Assembly (NCBI GenBank): GCA_964023275.1
Contig: OZ029917.1
Coordinates: 17,800,374-17,864,373 of the forward strand
Source: Norana najaformis
Taxonomy: Eukaryota > Annelida > Clitellata > Crassiclitellata > Hormogastridae
DNA length: 64,000 bases
Reading direction: 5' to 3'
Part shown: piece by piece, positions 57,930 through 64,000 of the stretch
How the letters are laid out: the number at the start of each line of letters is the position of its first letter
How positions within the stretch are numbered: position 1 is the first letter of the stretch
Translations under genes and position numbers: made by a program
The notes under the pieces: generated by a model
What the model was told of the DNA's origin: nothing
The model's input: only the letters and a program-made list of their open reading frames with translations
Databases searched by the model: none

Positions 57930-58770
57930 CTGGGTCGAAGCAGTTCACTGATCTTGATTATGCTGATGACGTGACTGTCGTTGCTGAGATGCTTGAAATC
58001 CTAGTCATGTCTTTGGAGATAATGGACTAAGAAGCGCATAAATTTGGACTTGAGAGCAAATGGGACAAAACAAAAATCCTGACTACAGTGGACCAATGCC
58101 CAATAACAGATTAAGTGTGGGTGGGGGGAAACCAGATGGAGCTGGTTCAAGGGTTTCCAGCCTGTGTTTCATGTAGAGGCTGATGGTGTCAGTGGAACTG
58201 AGGTTCGGTGGTGCATAGCCATCGCCCGGGATTGCTTGAGCAGCCTACAATGAGAAATATTGAACACTAACATCGGGCTGGACTCGAAACTCCACCTGTT
58301 CAAGGCATATATACTGCCAGTCCTCCTGTATGGAGCAGAGACATGGTCTCCAAGGATCTTGAGGCGAAGCTCAATGCCTTCCAGTGGTGGTGCCTCAGGA
58401 TGGTCCTGGGCATTCCCTGCACAGCATGTGTCACCAGTGCAGAGATACATCGCCCCACGATGCACATTGCAGTGTCAAAGATGATTCAAAAAAGGAAGAT
58501 ATGACTGTTGGGACACATCATGTGCTGTGAAGGTAAACAATAACCATGACGGCCTTGCAATTTCCAGCCCTCCCGAGAGGTTGGAAAAGACCTCTCAGAC
58601 ACACTCACCAGACATGGACAAGAACAGTGGAAGCTGACCTGCACCCACTGAACTTTGGGTAACATACAGCCTGGTGACAGCCCACAAATAGAGATGCCTG
58701 GTTGCTTGTAGTGGAAATATTAATGCTACAGAGAGGATTACGCCACTATGATGATGAGATGATGATAAAT
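57930..58770 (+). mobile_element. RTE-like LINE, RT palm to 3' end
   Basis: FTDLDYADDVTVVAEMLEIL at about 57945-58005 holds the RT catalytic YADD. It is followed by HKFGLESKWDKTKI, LDSKLHLFKAYILPVLLYGA (58269-), ETWS, then in another frame LEAKLNAFQWWCLRMVLGIP, and ends with an ATGATGATG tail near 58750. Several frame breaks and stops make it non-functional. The family tail (GAT/ATG) recurs at 63181. Confidence 0.85.
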
Positions 58771-61152
58771 AATATTTTGCCAGTGTATTTACTTCTCCCA
58801 AGTTACGAGCAGAATCAGCCAAAGAAATGATTCGGTCACCCAGTTTTAAAGATTTGAACCATTCAGACTTTTTAAGCAGCTGTGGAGTAAAGAATTTTAC
58901 TGTTGACACAAAAATATGGAGTGACATACAAAATGAAGGAGATTAACAGGTTTTGCAGCAGGATGTGAATAACTCAGAAGAATGGTCGAAGAATTGGCTG
59001 TTAAATTTTGCACTATTCATTCATGTCTGCTTTTCTCACTTAAAGCGACTTTGCACACCCTTGCTGCCAGGGATTTCACCAAAGAGAAACTTAGCACAAT
59101 GAGACTCTCAAAGAGTCTCTGCACTGCCTTATACTCCATCTATCTTCAGGCGTGACCCTTGCCTTCATCATTAACGGCCAAAAACTGATTATTGAGCCTG
59201 CTCATTGCTGGAGTAATGCACAAGGCTTTAACCTATGGTGTACAAAAACGAATCCAAGGCCATCTAGATAACTAGAATCCAGGGGTCCTTGACCAAGCCT
59301 TAATCAAGCCAATGAGCATATGGGCTAATTAAATGCTAATTAACCTTCTTGTGCACATATTGATTCAAGATTAGCCTGACTTGATGTTAACGGACATGAC
59401 CTGACATTTGCATTTTAGTTACACATACACTTTGAATTCTTCAATTTCTACCTCCTTGTTTTTCTCTCTCAATCACATGCAGCAGACAGTAGACCCAATA
59501 CCATAATTATTAGGTGCCATAAAATCCAACTGAAATGGTATGGTAAATTCAGGTTCATTAATTTTATGTAAATATCGAAGAGCACTAAAACAATCTTTCA
59601 TTTTTCACTAAGCCTGCTTTTGGTGTACACTTCTTAATTCACCGTAGCAGAACACTATTGACTTCATGCTTACAAGTAATTTCAGCAGTATTTTGTTTAA
59701 TTTTTTAAAATCACATTTTGAACATGCTTTATATAGATAAATTTTGGGGGTTATTGGCTGTGGGTTTTTAAACTGTGGGTTATTTTCCTGGGGTTATTGC
59801 CCAAGGGGGTTATTGGCCGCCGGATGCTTCTACCAAAAGCCTTGAATGATGCATTTCTGGTGGTCTGGACTTTTGACCCTGTGGTTCTAAGGTTTTGCTT
59901 ATTTGGATATATTGGTACATTTTCAGTAGCTGTTTGAATTTGTGGGATACTGACTGATGTGCCATCCAATAACGCATTTTGTGTTTGGTAGATGTCATTA
60001 TAAAGTAGATTGATTGGCTGATGACTTGGACCAGATGATGGTGAATCAATCGTTGATATTTCACCAAAGCTTTGCAATACAAAACTGTGCTGCTTCAGGC
60101 ATATGTTGAGGACTGACATTTGCCAAAGTAACTACTAGATCTTACAAATCTTGCTTGCTCATTTGCCACAAATAACTAATTAGAGTTTAAGATCATTTGG
60201 CTGCGATTCTGGTTAGATTTCCGACCATTTGAATGGTGTCAGATGTATGCATGTTAAACCATTCTTGTGTAGTAATCTATCATGGCCAGGATAGCATGTA
60301 GTATAGTGGCTAAGTCACAAGCAGTTGGACTCAGTGATATAGGTTAAGATTCTAATGCTGGCATTGCATATTTTAGTGTGCTAACTTTAGACAAGCTGTC
60401 AACTTGCATATGCCTTATGTGTAAATGAAACTGATAGCACCAATTCACAGTGGATGTAAGGTGAGTTTCTTGATGAACAAGGTATGTTCAGATTTGCTAG
60501 GAAACATTTACCACTAAATTTGAGCTCTGCGCTGTTTTGCTAGAGCAGACTGCTTAAGGTTTTCACTCCTTGTTTCCTGTGCAGATCTAGTGGTTAGGAT
60601 GCCAGTTCAGAGGTCAGAAATATAAATTCATGCCAATGTGAAAATTGTTTTGCAATACGTCTTCTTTGGTTAGATCCAATCTAGTGACTTCTATAGCTCC
60701 ATTATCATAATGAACAAAGCATCAGTCGATGGCTGCTTTAAGTGAAAATGTAGTAAAAATCTTAATCTGTTGGAGAAATTCCGAAGTTACATTAAAATTA
60801 AAGGGGTCAGGAAGTAGGTAAGGTCAGGTGAGACTATTTGAAGTAGGTAAGGTCATGGAAGCTTCTTTGCTGAAGATGAGGGATAGTCCTAGCCTCCCAT
60901 AATCATATGCCAAGGCTGAGAAAACGAAGTTGCTAACAGTGAACAGTATGCACATGACAACTGTGCCATTGGCTTAAGGGAGTGATTGTGTGTGATTTTT
61001 CTCATCTACCCTTTTTATTTTGTGGATGCAAGTTGAAAGTATGTCCAAGACAAGAGGAGGATTAAGATGGCTTAGTATTTGGTTTAGACAGTTCAGAGAA
61101 TTTACCTTTGAGTATCTAAAAATTATTTGCAATTCCTGTATGTCAGAGAGTT

Positions 61153-61212
61153 ATTGTTGCTGTTGCTGTTGTTGTCATTGTTGTTGGTGTTGCTTGTTGC
61201 TGTTGTTGTAAG
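61153..61212. repeat. (GTT)n-like microsatellite
   Basis: TTGTTGCTGTTGCTG repeat reading as poly-Cys/Leu. Confidence 0.85.
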
Positions 61213-63180
61213 AGAATTTATCAAGTGCAAGATAATATAACTAGATACACCACAAATGAGTTGATGACAAACCTCTGTGCCCTTTTGAAAGAAATTAGCA
61301 GTGATTTTCTGACATACATCATGAGATGTTGACTGGTTTGTTTGAAGTTGTGTGCATGGATGTAGTAAACTTAATTTTTAATAGCATCTCCCCCTCCACC
61401 ATAGGAATGGCTCTGATTCAGTAAGATGCAACCGAACACTCATTATGCACAAGTATGCATACATGGGTTATGTGCATGTGCATGTGTGTGTGTGTGTGTA
61501 TCTGGACATTTTTATAGTGCCTTTTTAGCACCTCTCATAGGTAATATACATGTGCATACAGGATGATACGCATTTTAGCTGGATGTCTGGTTTGATTTCT
61601 CCTGCAGGTTACTTGCAATTAAAGTCCACTTAAGTTTGCAGGCAAGCGATCTGTTTACAATGATCTCAAGGACCTGACTAACAATCTGTTTTACTTATCA
61701 AGTTGAAGGGCTTTGATATTCTGTGAATAAGGAAGTTAGGAGTTTTGAAGAAGAACTGTCCCTTGATCTAACCCTGAGAGGCAACCACAAATATGAAGTA
61801 TTAGCAACTTCATTTTTTAGCCATGACATTTGAGGGTGGGTGGTCAGTCCCTCCCATGTTGTCTGATCTTCCCACTGACAGTGTACGGTCAGTGTACTCA
61901 TTACATAGATGAGTTAACTAGGGGGCACAAGTGGAGTAGAAATCTCAGAATATCTTTCTTGCCTGGTGGGGATTTTAACCTCCAACCTTTGAGTTGACAG
62001 TCCCACATGCTCACTGCACCCTACCATATATGATTAGGCATAATGTAACAGTTGTCAATGCCTGCCAATGCCCCTTCCCTCGCCTTTTCCCTAGAATGTG
62101 ACTGGTTGCTCCAGTTTCTTTCTGGTACCTGTATTTTGCTAGATAACGCAATCCAATAGATATTATCATTAGCTTTTTGATCTTCTGCAACCCTCTGTTT
62201 GTGCCGTCTTGAATGGATTTTTTCATGGCTATCTCCACTCTTCCGACAGAGTGATCGTTACGAATTAGGATTTCTGGCGTGCAGAATATGGCTTTGCTGT
62301 GGTTGCTCCATCCATCATTGTAGAGTGATATTTCACCTGTTGTTCAGGTTGCAGTTTGCTGGACATTGTAAAACTGGCCTATTTTCATAGGTTGTCTTGC
62401 TGTAAACACCCCTGATGAGTTGTTTTGCAGCAGGCGCTATAAAGTTTAGGAATACAATAAAATTGCCTTGCAATATACATGCCAGTCACATAACTGTTAA
62501 AAAAGATGCTGCTGCTGCTGCCAGTGATAATGGCGGTACCGTCGGTTGTGATGGTGATGACTCATAGACGATGGTGATTATGATGTTGAGATAAAATCAG
62601 ACAAAACAAGTAACATAGGAAGCACCTTTTTACATATCTTTATAGACACTTCTTAGAAGTGCGGAGGGGAGGATAATGATGACTGTGGTGGCATGATCCA
62701 AAGTTCGTGTTTTACCTATTCATGTCAAGAATTTTCTTGTTTGCTTTCCTGTCTAATCTGCAGTTGATGAGTTCCTGTCAACAAGTATCATGTTTTGGTG
62801 TGCTAAGTAACCACTTGATTTATTGATTGATGACTATTAGGAGGCTGTAGGGTTTAAGTGTTAGACTACCTTTCCTAAGGTTGGAGTTCAATTCCCTGCT
62901 GAAACAGTGCAAGCTGTTACACATACACTGAGCTCACTGGGTCTACAGTTGAGTGAAGATAAGCTGGCAAGGAAGAACTCTGATCAACTGTCTTCTGTCA
63001 AGCCCAGTTCACACGCACACACACGCACACACATTGGTAAATTGCTTATGCACTTGTTTTTCATCTAATGTGAAATCGACGTTTGGTTGTAAAGCTATGT
63101 TACCTGTAAAAATGGCTGTTCAGTTGTTAGACTGTTAACATCACATCTGCTTTTCAGCTGAATGATCAACCAAGGCTATT

Positions 63181-63420
63181 CATCATCATCATCATCTTCA
63201 TCATCTTCATCATCATAGTCATCATCATTTCCTGATGCCAACCAACCATTTGGCAGCAATGGATGCAAATAAATGCTCTCAGTTATTTTTGGTCAGATCT
63301 GGTGCTTTCTCGCGTTTAGTCCAACCTTGTTTACATTGCCTATCCAACACAGTCGTGGTCTTCCTTTGTTCCTGTTTCCTTCAAATCTTGCAGGTAGTGC
63401 AGTGTGAGGGATTTGGTCAG
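63181..63420 (-). mobile_element. RTE/L1-like LINE C-terminus with GAT tail
   Basis: On the minus strand a GNRNKGRPRLCWIGNVNKVG-like segment matches the conserved RGRPRxxWxD block near the end of such ORF2 proteins, followed by SIAAKWLVGIR-like residues and a GATGATGAAGATGAT tail (63181-63230). Confidence 0.65.
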
Positions 63421-64000
63421 CTGGCTGTCTTTGCACTTCACCAAACCATCAGAATCTTTGCTGAACAACTTGTTCCAGCCGAGTTGTCTTTATATCCAAT
63501 GACTGTCATATTTCAACATTACTAATTACTTGTAAACTCGAGATTCCTGTAATTTTCCACAGCCGTTGAATTTCCGTTACAAGGATTCAGATAGGTTGTA
63601 TCATTATCTCACATATTCTTGCTTGTGTTTCCTTTATTTCTTCTTCTTTTGCTTTCCTGATTCTCCACATTCTGGTATTTTTTAGTGTTCGTGGGGTTTG
63701 TCTAGTTCTTCCTTGATTGTCTTTTGTTGCTATTAACAGCAGTAGGTCATTCAGTTGGTCAGCCTGATGGTCATTCAGTCCATGGAGATCTAAATGCTGC
63801 TATTAATTGTTGAGATCTCCATGGTCAGTTAGTTTGTCCAGTGGTCAGTTGTTGGAATGAAGATTAAAAGACAAGTCATCCCAGGATCTATGTTGGGACT
63901 AAGCTGGAGTTGGAGAAAATTTGATATACTGCAAACCCCAAAGTCATGCATGACAACCACCATACTACCTGCAGGGCTTGGTTGGTTTGCCAAACACCAA

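Larger units (their letters stand above)
55527..64000. other. PAK intron (runs off the window)
   Basis: At least 8.4 kb without a recognisable kinase exon. It contains the 54-bp tandem array, a LINE tail, two RTE-like LINE remnants, GTT, GT, CA and CAT microsatellites, and tRNA-like scraps near 60300-60350, 60590 and 62840-62910. A minus-strand frame at 60119-59751 is open for 122 codons without known domains. Confidence 0.6.

Noticed and set aside
55527-64000. PAK kinase-domain exons
   Set aside because: Searched by eye for the glycine loop, the HRD, DFG and APE motifs in splice-bounded frames and found none.
1-64000. LTR retroelements, CRISPR arrays, rRNA genes
   Set aside because: No paired long terminal repeats, regular spacer arrays or conserved rRNA cores were seen.

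Overview
Animal nuclear DNA: genes split into short exons by GT-AG introns, heavy load of decayed LINEs, SINEs, MITEs and microsatellites, no operons or ribosome binding sites. Two introns carry minor-spliceosome (U12) signals, so the host has a U12 spliceosome. The palindrome TAGGCCTA is over-represented (10 exact copies). A marine invertebrate fits best; a mollusc or other lophotrochozoan is possible, but nothing in the window proves the phylum.

Five recognisable host genes were found by joining splice-compatible exons and comparing the products with remembered family sequences. (1) 2134-15300, +: C-terminal five exons of an MMD/PAQR10-11 seven-TM protein, with a 9.6 kb first visible intron; the N-terminal exon(s) lie to the left. 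(2) 21960-26922, +: complete EMC6, ER membrane complex subunit 6, with a 20-nt exon between two U12-type introns. (3) 32975-29489, -: complete acylphosphatase with a 17-nt exon carrying the catalytic Arg. (4) 41206-37038, -: complete NCBP2/CBP20, nuclear cap-binding subunit. (5) 54443-55526, +: first coding exons of a group II p21-activated kinase (PAK4/5/6, Mbt-like) with its CRIB motif; the kinase domain must lie beyond the right edge. A sixth, unrecognised gene is suggested by exons at 47108-48287.

The genes are housekeeping or signalling genes with no shared pathway. EMC6 and acylphosphatase converge; acylphosphatase and NCBP2 lie in tandem on the minus strand.

Repeats: a CR1/L2-like LINE family with a conserved 3' tail ending in ATTACG units (about a dozen copies), a second LINE 3' end ending in ACTT units, RTE-like LINE ends with GAT/ATG tails, a tRNA-derived SINE, and a palindromic MITE family that includes one element nested inside another. 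There is also a GC-rich island at 7.3-9.4 kb of unknown origin, two related hairpin-like minisatellites, and a very homogeneous 24-copy array of a 54-bp unit in the PAK intron. No LTR retroelement, CRISPR, rRNA or intact tRNA gene was recognised.
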